DNA of 64,000 bases from Haliclona indistincta (Eukaryota > Porifera > Demospongiae > Haplosclerida > Chalinidae): assembly GCA_964017065.1 (NCBI GenBank), contig OZ024784.1, forward strand, positions 7,979,152 through 8,043,151, written 5' to 3'. Under the pieces are notes generated by a model. That model was not told the origin of the DNA. It saw only the letters and a list, made by a program, of their open reading frames with translations, and made no database searches. How positions within the stretch are numbered: position 1 is the first letter of the stretch; every line of letters starts with the position of its first letter. Made by a program: the position numbers and the translations under genes. Shown in pieces: positions 41,101 to 50,100 of this stretch.

Positions 41101-44100
41101 AAGGAGCTAACTCTACAATGTGCAACACGCCGAGGGTTTTGTGAAATCTTTCATTCAATCATTATTATAATCCAATGTCATCTACCTTTCTCCAGATCCT
41201 GAGGAGTTCCTAAACATGTTGTTCAAAAAGGTTCTCCATGTTCCTCCATTCATCAGCATCAGGTGAGATACAAACTAAAATTTTTGAGGTGGCGGGTACA
41301 GGAATTACAATAAAAATTTACTCATAACAAAATATGGGAATGCGCGACAAAGATACGGGTTAATTAACTAATTAATTTTTATTAGTTAGATAACATTGCA
41401 ATTGCAGACTTTTTGTTCTCTCCACAAAAGTACGCGTACTTTTATACACACTTTTATTATGATGCCTGGTGTTCGTAATTCTTTGTTGATTTCAGCTTTA
41501 AGATGTGCAGCCTCGCCTTCTTCGTGGTTCTACGCATGCTTTTGAATCATGGCGACGTCTTTCTCATGTTATGGCCACCAGAGTGGTGCATGGGCGGACG
41601 CGATCGCTCAGTTGACGGCCTTAGAAGCTGAGGAACGGCAAATCCATGCATAGGACAAGGACCAGGTATGTAACAAAGCTAGCGAATAATAGCCCAATGG
41701 AACTCTGTCATAGAACTGAGGTGTCACAAACCGCTCGTTTTCGACAATGAGCTTCGAGTGTTATTTCTTATCCGTAGCACTGCATATTGTACATACAGTA
41801 AGTATACAATAAAACTAGTGTATTTTGTAAGTTTGGTTCTTCTGAGCTGTAGAAAAACTAAATAAACGTGGTTAGCAAAATGTAATTCACTAATGATATT
41901 CATGCGCACCCGCCCACCTTAATACCCCCTTCTAAAGGATTTATAATAGTGCTCACTTCCATGCATTGGTTAAGGTATGAACAGGCTAAGCATGACAATG
42001 ACTTGTAATGTGACTCATGGCTTTCTTTCTTAAGTTATGGCTGGCTCACCACCTTGGCAACCATCTTGGACCACTTTAGGACAAAAGTATCTTAGTTGGC
42101 TGCCTATAGGTATTATTAAAAGTGATTGGCTAAATTGAATTAAGCTACTGCAGAAATTTCTACGTTTACGGTATACCACAGCACTGGTTTGCTAACCATG
42201 TGCTAGTCATATGAGAAACTAAATTCATGCATTTCTTTGTATTTCCAGGAGACCAAGTGGAGTAGAGGGAGAGTATTTTGTTCAGCTGTTCTTTGAACTT
42301 GATCCCAAACAGAATATCACACCTTTCACTGACTATCTGCTGTGTAAGATGTTTGAAGAGCAAAAGATATCATTCACAAAGGTATTCACATAGGCAACCC
42401 TTGTATCGTGTATCTTAATAGCCAGACATTGGTGCCATAGATTTGTACCCTTAATTTATTTTTGATGTACTTGTTTGACTGTTAGAAACCACACTGTCAG
42501 TGCACAAAGAACTCGGTTTCAATGCCCAGACACATATGTCTACATAAGATTCATAACTGTGAATGCTTGTATCAACATGAATATTTGGGTATCTGCTGAT
42601 ACAGTAGCTGAGTCTCAACCATTGCTATTCTATACATAAAACAAACCAGTGGACTCAGGCTTGTACAATAAATAAAGAGGATATCTCATCATTATGCCTC
42701 GGTGGGCGGAGCCACGAGGCATACAGTAATCGTGGTGTCAGTCAGTCAGTCAGTCTGTCTGTCGCAACGATTTCTCGTAGCTCGCTGAAAACTAATCGCT
42801 GAAACAAGCAACACGGGTAGAAATCGATACTTGCTCGGATTTGAATTTTCAGAAGTTTGATTTTAAAGCTTAGTGCGTAAGTTACCGCGTGAATTGCTCA
42901 CGGCTGGTTCAGTTTTGTAGCGCACTCTGAAAGTTAAGCTCTGAAACTAGCAATGCAAGTAGAACACAGTATTATCTCGCTTTAGAACATGTGAAAACTT
43001 TATACGACGCTTAGTTCGTGAGTTATGGCGCTATTTGTTCACCGTTGCTGGCGATCTGGACTTCTCCACTGGAGGCAAACTTGCTGTCCACACTTGACTG
43101 CCTAGAAGCTGATAGGTTAGAATTTACTACAGGATAGCAGCGCAGGTCCAGAGAAATTGTGTAAGCAAGCTATGGAGCTATCTCGCTCGTGTAACTGCTG
43201 TGCTGACGGTGCTAAACACTGTAGACACGCCCAGTTGAATTGTGGTTAGCACTGATTGGCTTCTGATTGCATAACTAAAGCACTGCATTGTGATTGCTGT
43301 ACAGAAATCCTGTATACATGCATCTGCAGTTGCTGTGTTTGTGGAATGGTGGATAGTTGTGTTGGATAATGTGTCATTCCACCGAGGCATCTGCACCTTA
43401 GGTGCTTCATTTTATATCTGTTTCTTCTCCAGATTCCTAGCAAGTTGCTGTTACAGATGCCACGATTTGGGAAAGATTTTAAGATGTACAACAAGATCTT
43501 TCCCTCTCTCGTTCTCGATGTTTCCTCTATTGTTGATTCTTCCAAGAAGTGTTGGTATTGTGAAGCACCAGCTACAGTATCCTGTACTCAATGTGCTAAG
43601 AAGGTGTTCAGAGTAGATGATAGTGATAAAGAGGTGGCTCTCTGTGATGGCTGCTCTGAACTGGGTCACAAGATTCGTAAAGATCACAGTCCTGGTCCTG
43701 TTGATCTCCATATGTGTTCAAAGATGGAGCTGTTGTCTGTGATCTGTATAGAGACCAGTCATTACGTGTGCTTCACACGTAGTGGAGATCGATGGCTGTT
43801 CCATGACAGTATGGCTGATAGAGTGTGTAAGTTTATATGTTCTAATAGTCATCGAAATTCAGTAAACTTAGAATAAAATGATGTCACCTACAGTATAAGT
43901 GTTCAGATATAAAAATTTTCTTTGGTTACGGCATTTCTTACATTCCAATTCTATAGTTGACATGTACAACATCCCATGTGTGACAGACGTCACTAAGGAA
44001 CTCAAAGAGTGGGTGTACAGTGGAAATGTTAATCGTCTCATGAACAGCAAGCCATATGAGATACCAGAGTGTGTGCGTAGGTTCACACAAGATGGCTACA

Positions 44101-44168
44101 TGTGTGTTTATGTGAACCCTAACTTAGAAATGTATGGGGACGATAATGATGAGGAAACCCAAATTTGA
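29180..44168 (+). CDS. CYLD: CYLD-B: CYLD-type deubiquitinase without kinase
   Basis: Ten exons close in phase: 29180-29617, 33745-34167, 34254-35213, 35264-35462, 35511-35787, 36044-36135, 41196-41262, 42249-42381, 43433-43826, 43957-44168. They encode about 1064 aa, colinear exon by exon with CYLD-A. The USP core is intact: GHHNSCYLD (Cys about 710), zinc pairs CWYC/CTQC/CDGC, SHYVCF and FHDSMAD. The protein stops nine codons after the shared MYGDD block (DDNDEETQI), where CYLD-A continues into its kinase. In exon 2 the first CAP-Gly motif is damaged: after GKGATAG the YPYFNCAHKNAV segment of CYLD-A is absent and the frame continues at RKWVSMDM. Introns 1 and 6 are swollen by mobile elements. 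The start at 29180 matches CYLD-A; upstream in-frame ATGs from 29111 are probably 5' UTR. Confidence 0.93.
29717..29800 (+). repeat. Dispersed repeat containing an empty MITE site
   Basis: CAGAGATTATTAATACTACG followed by TAACCGGGATGCAAA recurs at 30744-30815, and in inverted orientation at about 20110-20460, where the TA is interrupted by the 20177-20436 MITE. Confidence 0.7.
30285..30405 (+). repeat. Tandem pair containing AGCTGGCTGGCCAAGACTA
   Basis: AATGCACATAGCTGGCTGGC with downstream CAAGACTA occurs twice within 75 bp, in CYLD-B intron 1. Confidence 0.55.
31155..31830 (+). mobile_element. MITE family with ATGCCTCGGTGGGCGGAGCC end, copy 1
   Basis: Starts ATGCCTCGGTGGGCGGAGCC and ends with CCACCGAGGCAT plus a GCACC/GGTGC hairpin. 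It is highly similar over its whole length to 42694-43410. The terminal inverted repeat is about 12 bp. It lies in CYLD-B intron 1. Internal ORFs are not conserved in a way that suggests coding. Confidence 0.85.
32080..32350 (+). repeat. Dispersed repeat, copy 1 (matches 38210-38535)
   Basis: Shares CACCTTGTCGCTGAAATG, GGCCAACAGCCC-like and GAAGAAATACGGTA blocks, in order, with the copy at 38210-38535. The second copy carries an extra TGAAGTCC...ACTTCATCC hairpin. Confidence 0.7.
33391..33482. mobile_element. 92-bp palindromic element, TACCGTACTGGCACGTTATT ends
   Basis: The two halves pair as inverted repeats (TACCGTACT...AGTACGGTA) around GAGAGCTGCAGC. A related pair of ends bounds 47750-47930. 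Confidence 0.7.
36238..36392. mobile_element. Palindromic element GAGTGCTC...GAGCACGAG
   Basis: AAAGCACCGCTC at the left pairs with GAGCGGTGCTTT at the right, and CTCTACGCAATATAATAGCA pairs with its complement. The centre GAGCACGAGCCGAAGGCGAG resembles GCACGAGCCGGAGGCGAGTG at 13978, linking it to the element in CYLD-A intron 7. Confidence 0.75.
37012..37125 (+). repeat. Short tandem AATAGAGCACTG units
   Basis: AATAGAGCACTG or a close variant (ATAGAGCACTG) recurs four times in 110 bp, interspersed with GAACAATGGG, in CYLD-B intron 6. Confidence 0.6.
37315..37375. repeat. 61-bp perfect palindrome
   Basis: AGCATTCTGTGCCTATAATA and onward reads the same on both strands to AGAATGCT, with a loop of only a few bases. 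It should form a very stable cruciform or hairpin. Confidence 0.85.
37564..37861. mobile_element. 298-bp MITE with 9-bp target duplication ATTGCAAGC
   Basis: Starts TAGTCAGGCGTAGCCCGACC and ends with the near complement GGTCGGGCCACGCCTGACTA; the arms are about 65 bp. ATTGCAAGC flanks both ends (37555-37563 and 37862-37870). A 9-bp duplication suggests a MULE-type origin. It lies in CYLD-B intron 6. Confidence 0.82.
38210..38535 (+). repeat. Dispersed repeat, copy 2 (matches 32080-32350)
   Basis: Colinear with copy 1 from TTTCGGTACCTTGTCGCTG to GAAGAAATACGGTAA, with an inserted hairpin near 38335-38370. Confidence 0.7.
38652..39451. mobile_element. Element with GTCACA(A)GAAAT ends and repeated TTTCCTAGGAAA
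   Basis: The left end GTCACAAGAAATTTGGCCGC matches the complement of the right end GGCCAGATTTCTGTGAC. The interior contains at least five copies of the TTTCCTAGGAAA palindrome clustered near both ends, an arrangement typical of subterminal transposase-binding repeats. No transposase is visible. Confidence 0.65.
39453..39517. repeat. 28-bp GCGCATGCGC palindrome between 15-17 bp direct repeats
   Basis: GTACTTGGTTTGTCATT occurs on both sides of TAACCCTCGGCGCATGCGCG plus AGGGTTACA (a variant lies at 38621-38650, and an inverted variant at 14828-14855). Confidence 0.65.
39520..40365 (+). repeat. Tandem duplication, about 430-bp unit
   Basis: Two units begin CTGTCCATCGAGCT at about 39520 and 39950, and share CTCGTGGATTTTGCTAAAG, GTTATGGCTGGCTCACCTTG and TGGTCAGCACTTTGCTGTCT. 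A third, partial and diverged unit lies at 41940-42120. Confidence 0.8.
40379..40950 (-). pseudogene. Degraded transposon-like ORF with MREMQHERRGAETEEQREDRL repeats
   Basis: A 92-codon ORF at 40379-40657 on the minus strand has two copies of a roughly 24-residue charged repeat (MREMQHE.RGAETEEQREDR). Decayed further copies continue to about 40930 at a 65-72 bp period. Charged repeats of this kind precede Helitron/PIF1-like proteins in many invertebrates, so a Helitron remnant is plausible. No helicase or Rep motif is present, so this is inference. Confidence 0.4.
41018..41048 (+). repeat. CATA/GATA microsatellite
   Basis: Short tetranucleotide tract (CATACATACATA then GATA repeats). Confidence 0.85.
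42694..43410 (+). mobile_element. ATGCCTCGGTGGGCGGAGCC MITE, copy 2
   Basis: Full-length relative of 31155-31830, with the same ends and internal blocks. It occupies most of CYLD-B intron 8 and stops 22 nt before the exon 9 acceptor, so it sits in or next to the branch-point and polypyrimidine region. Confidence 0.85.
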
Positions 44169-44290
44169 TGTTTTTTTCTTTAAATTTGATGTGAAAATTC
44201 TTTGCTAAAATTTAATTATGACAAAAAGTGATATAATCATTACAGATACAATAATATGAGACCATTACACACCAATGCTAGACTACTTAA

Positions 44291-46876
44291 TTATTCTACT
44301 GCTACAAATTGCAAGTCATTGTATTTGATGATGCAGATTGAGTCAAGGTGTGTTCGGAGTTGAGAGTAGGTCAGACCTAAGTTAGTAGCAAGAGCAGCAA
44401 TAGCTATTGGTTGATTAGGAAGTTGTGTATTGATTTCAATACGAACTATTCTGAGGAATAGTTGAAGAGCATTTTGATCCACTACTCCACCACCGAGAGC
44501 AGTTAGTAGCTCAAGAATGAACGGCTCTGTCAGCATATCGTTGCTGACAGGATCTCTAAGTAAAGCTAACAGCTCTGCGGGCATCTTGTGCATTTTACTG
44601 TATGGCTCAAAGTAGAGAAGATCTGATATTTTGACGAGGTTTGCTGGATCATTGGTAGCCACATACTCGTCTCCTTTATTCACTTCAGCTATGATGTCCG
44701 CCATATTGCAGTGCCAAAGTGTCGGATGAAGAGGATTCAGAATAGGCAGTCTGTTCCTGAACTTTGTGCATTCAACTCTCGATCGAGGAATCATTATTTC
44801 TCGGACGGTAAACTCACTGTCTAGCTCTGCAATAAGAGATCGGATTTTACTAATGATAGCTGATCTCAATCTGAGGCATTTGATTTCATTCCCTTTGAAG
44901 CAACGCATGTTAAGAACAAAAGCTTCACTATAATAATCCGATATTAGCACTTGCACACCGATAGAGGGATCGACCCAAGCAAGGCTTCGCTGTGACCGAC
45001 TGCAGTGCAGTGGTACTATGTCAGTGGATAATGAGATTCGGAGAAGAAGCTTAAGCGTGAGATGAGGCATAAAGTAAAGAAAATTATGGGGAATCATTGC
45101 CCAGGTGCAGATGTAGGTGTAGTCAGGATCAGGAATAAGCCAGCGCTCGTATGTAAGGTCTTGCGGTAGAAGGTGTGGAATGTAGAAGCACAGACGATCT
45201 GGTTTAGGTGGAGTCTGGGGTAGGCCTATTTCAACAGTGTACTTGAAATGCTCCATCACCTTGATGAGAAGACCGGTGTCAGAGGTTGTATTGTGAAATC
45301 TTTCCTCGACCTCACCTCTTTCCATGATACCACTGCTGTGTTGTGACAAGATCAAGCTGAGTCGACTAGAAGCAATATTCTGCCCATTACCATCCTGTGG
45401 TGGGTAGGCAGGTATTGGGTTAGGCTGATTGGCAAAGAAAGCTTCCTCAATTTCTTCAAGTAAGGGCAATGGATCTGTTATGATCCAACTATTCTCAATA
45501 TGGTCGCTGTCTTCTAGAATGCGGAGGATATTGAGCTCCTTCAGATGGTCACAATACTCTAGGAGCTCACCCGGATCTTGAGTAAGGAGTGGGTAGTGGT
45601 CTGGAGAGGTGTTAGCCAGTTCTCTAGACAGCTCATATATTGTGATGGCTTTATCTTTCTTCTCATCGCAGAGCATATCGATAATACTGTAGAGCACATA
45701 GCAGATACTGGGCAATGCTGGACGATGTTGTCTCAGTCGTTGCAACACATAGTATAGCTTGAACTGAATCTGGAGCACTTGAAGTGTTGCTCGACGAAAA
45801 TCCATTGTGTAATAAGAGAGCAGGTTGCAGTCATGAAAAGCCGGTCGTGCCCTGCTGTAGGCATGCAAGAACCTCTCATTTGGAGCTAGCAGACGTCCAA
45901 ATGGGAGTACGTCCCTATGGCTGCCTGTTATAATTATATTTGGTTGAGAAGGGATGCCTTGTGTCCGGGCATAGTAGCAGATGAAGTTGGTCCAATAGAC
46001 CATTCGTTGCGTCATAATTGGAATGTCTTCCCTAGTGTCGATCACTACAATAAAGACAGCATCTGCAAGATGGCCACTCTCTAGTATCGACTCATGGACA
46101 AACTCCCGATTGCCTGATAATTCAAAGAATACTACCCTTCCCATATAGCTATGCTGGTATACCTGAGTAGGTATGACACCTCCTCTGTGCTGGGCAGTTC
46201 CCGATACATTCCTGAAGAGGTAAGTTAGCCTCCTTGCAGCTCCCTCAATCTGAAGTGATTTGATAATGGTACTCTTCCCTGAGTTTTTATCACCGACTAC
46301 CACGATCGGGACCACATGCTCTAGCTGCACAGAACCTCTAGGTAGCTGGCAGTCTGGGTAGTGAGCATTGAAATTGCTGAAGATGTGCAGCGGATTACCA
46401 CGACAACACCGCAGAAGAATTCGCATGATATCCTGTGAAGGATCAGTTTCTAGCAGCGTGGTGGTCGCTGTGATGGGAATGGTGTTGTCCCTTGTCCAGG
46501 GCGGATCTAGGAGCTGCTTGACGATATCTTCTCGTTGGTTTTCGCACGCATAGTGAAGTGGAGTCCACCTTTTCTTGTGATCTTGCAACCAAAGCAGTGC
46601 CTCTCTCTGTTCGTCTTCGATTTCCGATTCCCCTATCGTACGCAAAAGCGTTGCGACAGCATCGAGGGAAGCTTTATTGCAGGCGACATGAAGGAGAGTT
46701 TGACCCTCATGGATGATTTGAACGATCTCGACCCGTGCTTCGCGAGACAGCTCATCAAACTGCTGCTTGAACCTATCAAACTTCTCTTCTTGCAGAGCCT
46801 CCCACAGCGGCTTGTACTCGCTCCTCAGCGTAGACACGGAGCCAGACAGCGACAAGTTTTGAGGAGAACTCATCAC
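44291..46876 (-). CDS. Ankyrin-ROC-COR (ROCO family) GTPase-like protein, intronless
   Basis: One uninterrupted ORF of 861 aa. Two ankyrin-type repeats (about 58-82 GQTLLHVACNKASLDAVATL and 104-127 WTPLHYACENQREDIVKQLL) precede a ROC domain with P-loop GDKNSGKST (195-203). The switch II equivalent is ELSGNREFV in place of DxxG, and the G4 position is ITGSHRD, not NKxD. A long COR-like region follows to the end. ROCO proteins (DAPK1, LRRK, MASL) are signalling GTPases or pseudo-GTPases; the altered G3/G4 raises the question of real nucleotide selectivity. No kinase or death domain follows. The gene converges on CYLD-B (stops 123 bp apart). Its 5' end is 256 bp from the end of the HOIL-1L-like gene. 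The lack of introns contrasts with its neighbours and may reflect retroposition. Confidence 0.85.
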   Translation of the reverse strand: MMSSPQNLSLSGSVSTLRSEYKPLWEALQEEKFDRFKQQFDELSREARVEIVQIIHEGQTLLHVACNKASLDAVATLLRTIGESEIEDEQREALLWLQDHKKRWTPLHYACENQREDIVKQLLDPPWTRDNTIPITATTTLLETDPSQDIMRILLRCCRGNPLHIFSNFNAHYPDCQLPRGSVQLEHVVPIVVVGDKNSGKSTIIKSLQIEGAARRLTYLFRNVSGTAQHRGGVIPTQVYQHSYMGRVVFFELSGNREFVHESILESGHLADAVFIVVIDTREDIPIMTQRMVYWTNFICYYARTQGIPSQPNIIITGSHRDVLPFGRLLAPNERFLHAYSRARPAFHDCNLLSYYTMDFRRATLQVLQIQFKLYYVLQRLRQHRPALPSICYVLYSIIDMLCDEKKDKAITIYELSRELANTSPDHYPLLTQDPGELLEYCDHLKELNILRILEDSDHIENSWIITDPLPLLEEIEEAFFANQPNPIPAYPPQDGNGQNIASSRLSLILSQHSSGIMERGEVEERFHNTTSDTGLLIKVMEHFKYTVEIGLPQTPPKPDRLCFYIPHLLPQDLTYERWLIPDPDYTYICTWAMIPHNFLYFMPHLTLKLLLRISLSTDIVPLHCSRSQRSLAWVDPSIGVQVLISDYYSEAFVLNMRCFKGNEIKCLRLRSAIISKIRSLIAELDSEFTVREIMIPRSRVECTKFRNRLPILNPLHPTLWHCNMADIIAEVNKGDEYVATNDPANLVKISDLLYFEPYSKMHKMPAELLALLRDPVSNDMLTEPFILELLTALGGGVVDQNALQLFLRIVRIEINTQLPNQPIAIAALATNLGLTYSQLRTHLDSICIIKYNDLQFVAVE

Positions 46877-47107
46877 CAGCTGGTTACATCAATAGTACAG
46901 CTTCCAACCACTGCTGAGACTTGAAGGATCAAAACAGCAGCCGTAGAACAAGGAGATAAGGACTCGCTTCTGCACAGACGATGACGTAATAATCAAAGAC
47001 TTCACGTAAACACTTGCAACGCCCAAAAATTTAATTATTATTAGGCCTAAGGCAATAATAATCAGCAAACACAAAATTAATACACGATAACAATGTCATT
47101 GTTTTTG

Positions 47108-47113
47108 TTTATT
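47108..47113 (-). terminator. AATAAA poly(A) signal of the HOIL-1L-like gene
   Basis: AATAAA on the minus strand about 20 nt beyond the stop codon, implying a very short 3' UTR before the ROCO gene starts 256 bp downstream. Confidence 0.4.
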
Positions 47114-47131
47114 TTGGTGCTATGGCAAGCA

Positions 47132-50100
47132 CTAGTGACAATTCCTACATTTTGGATGACACCTTTTCCCGCCAACTCTACACTTGCATCCTCCACTAGT
47201 ATCTCCATGTCCCTAGAAACAAACAAAATAATAATAACTACCAATTGTACAAAAGTCTATTGTATGTAAACACAATAGTACATTCCGCACATCCGATCAG
47301 AGACCTGTCTATTCCTATAATAATTATTGTCATAGGAGGAATGGTACCTTTGGTCCCCAGCGAGGTCCTTTAGTAGCCCAGCACATCTCGGTCTTGCACA
47401 CACTACAGCGTATCCAGTCACATCCAACCTTTTTGGTGACAATGATTTTGCACGAGGGGCAGTTCATAGCTTCTCCATCCTTCACAAGTTGCTGGAGAGA
47501 AGAGAACACACTGGCGTCATATTACATCCAGTGACTACATTATTTATCCCTAGTATGTTCAGTTGTTATAATGTCAGGACAGTAGCCCATCGAGAACACC
47601 TTATTGAGTAACATATTGAGGAGCACATGCCCCCGAACACCTTATTGAGTAACATAATATTGAGTAACATTTTGGTCAACAGCTACACACTAGTAAGGAG
47701 ACGTGACCAAATTTATAATTTCACTTTGATAGAGTAAAATAATTATTACCGTACTAGAACGTTGTTAGGCGCTGCTCACTTATAGATTCACACTGTCTGT
47801 AAAGCGCATATTTTGCTGCATATACTTGCATTGAAAAGGGCAGTCTTTATTAGGCGTATCTCGCATATAAACACATATTTCCTTGCTGTGGAAATATAAG
47901 TGCATGTGCCTTAATAATATGGCAGTGCAGTAGCTGGTGGTCAAGCTGAAAACACTTTTACTACTTCAAATCTAGATCCTTTTGTATACCTCAAGCATTT
48001 CCTGTGTCTTTCTAGCAGCTTCATCATTGGCAGCATCTCTCTTCAGGTCATCCTGATACTCCTGACAGTTCTTGTCCTCGTGAATTGCTTTGCAAGTCAG
48101 GCAGTTACGATGATTGCAAATCTGGCATGGAAACTCATTCACCTGAGTAGAAAATGAATTTTGAATGTTGTTATAGTGTGAGAGGATGTGAAAAGGAGCA
48201 GTTGATATGAGCATAGCCGAAATGATAGCTATGGCAATGGAATGCAAGCTCATGATTATAAGTATTTTGCGGTCAATTAGGCACCAGACATTAAGCCATA
48301 TACAGCAATGTTGCATATTGAAAGTACAACAGAGTCCATGCTATACCAACACTAAAATAGGACAAAGAATAAGTATGTAAGTGTGGTATCAGACCTCGTC
48401 TTCATAGAAACAGAATCCCTTGCAGTCAGGAGTGCGACAATGGAAGGCATTAGCAGCAGCAGCCTCAGCCTGTCTCAGACCACGCTGGTACACCTCTTCC
48501 ATCTCCTCAGGAGAGAGAACCTGAAATAAAGACAGCAGAGAGAATAGTTTCACATCAATGAACACACTGACTCACTTCTCTCATTTCTCTCTCCTCGATG
48601 GGTTCACCACACTCTCCAATACAGGGACACTTCACATCAACATCTGGGGAGTTCACAATCGAATATCGCAGACAGTTTCTACAAGAGCCAAAGAGGAAGA
48701 CAACTGTTTGATCATATAGTAAATAGAACCAGAATCTACATTTTAATTTTTGTACTTATGAGAAGGGTTCAAAATGTCAAACATAATCTGAACCTATGAA
48801 ACGGTGTACATTGTACAGACTACAGAGGTTTTCAGAGTTCTTGTTTAGTGGCACTAAAAAGTAAAAGCATGAAGTTATGCAATCGAATGCATGGATAATT
48901 GAATACACATGACCATAAGTGAACATGAAGTCATAATAATGATCATGTGGATTACAATACTTTGTGTGGGAATTGATCCAACAACACCACCAACAATGAA
49001 CAGTCACTTCTTTGTGTTCAGTCTATTGACTCACTTGCAAACTTGATGAAGACACTGTTTTAATATTAAGCCTTCTCCCACTTCAATATCGTCAGTGCAG
49101 ATGGGGCACTCAAACTCTTCAGTGTTGGTCACTATAGCTTGCTGGTCAGCCTGCTTGATCTGTTGGAAACGCTCTTCCCTCTCTCTTCCCTTTCTCTGCT
49201 CTTCCTCCTCCACATACTGTACAGGAACAGACAAGACACATGTTGTGTGAAATTATTACCAAACATAGGTAGTGAATTTAACAAAAATGGGCACAAGGCT
49301 AAAAATGTGTATACTGTTGTGTTTGGTTTACAGGCATTACCAACAGTTTACAGTTTAGAAAACAGTTTGTTGGGGAACACTAGTAAAAACATTCCTCTAC
49401 AATATTGAGAGCATGGCTAACGAGACTAGTAAAATACCTTTTGGTACAATTTCTCCTGTTCTTGTTGTTGTTCTAATAACTGCCGCTCATCTTGGTCTAA
49501 CTGATAATCTGGTGGCGGCTCATAGTCTCCTGGTCTAGGTGCATTGCACATCTCACAACCTGGCTTAGTTGGCTTATTTTTGAATGTACACGCCCCACAT
49601 GTCCAGCCTGGTTTCTCAGGCTCAGGAGGAGGAGGCGGCTCTTGTCGGGCAGGTGGTGGTACAAATGCTTCATGATGGGCAGGTGGTACGAATGCCTGTA
49701 CTCGTCCTCCATCAGTAACTACAGCAGGCACGTTTTGACCTCCTCTGAATACAGCAGGTTGAGGATCAGCATATCCAGTCTGAGAACCACCACCACCACC
49801 ACCACGATATCCAGCTTGAGAACCATCACGATACCCAGCTTGAGAACCAGGATAACCAGACTGAGAACCAGGATAGCCATTTCGAGGTGCAGGTTTAGCT
49901 GGGGGATAAGCAGCTTGCTGTTGCTGATACTGACCAGGTGGTCCCTGATATGGTTGGTTCGGTAGGAAACCTTGCTGAACAGCTCCTCCGTCTCCATTCT
50001 GTGGCTGCTGTTGCAGTGAGTTTATCTGATCTTTAACTTGTTTTCGCAGTTTTTCAATCTCTTCATTGGGAATGTTGGCTTTCCGAGGATGAGTTACATA

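Noticed and set aside
49642..49965. Plus-strand ORF rich in Ser/Arg/Thr opposite the HOIL-1L-like exon 9
   Set aside because: It is the antisense shadow of the Gly/Tyr/Pro-rich linker, with no independent support.
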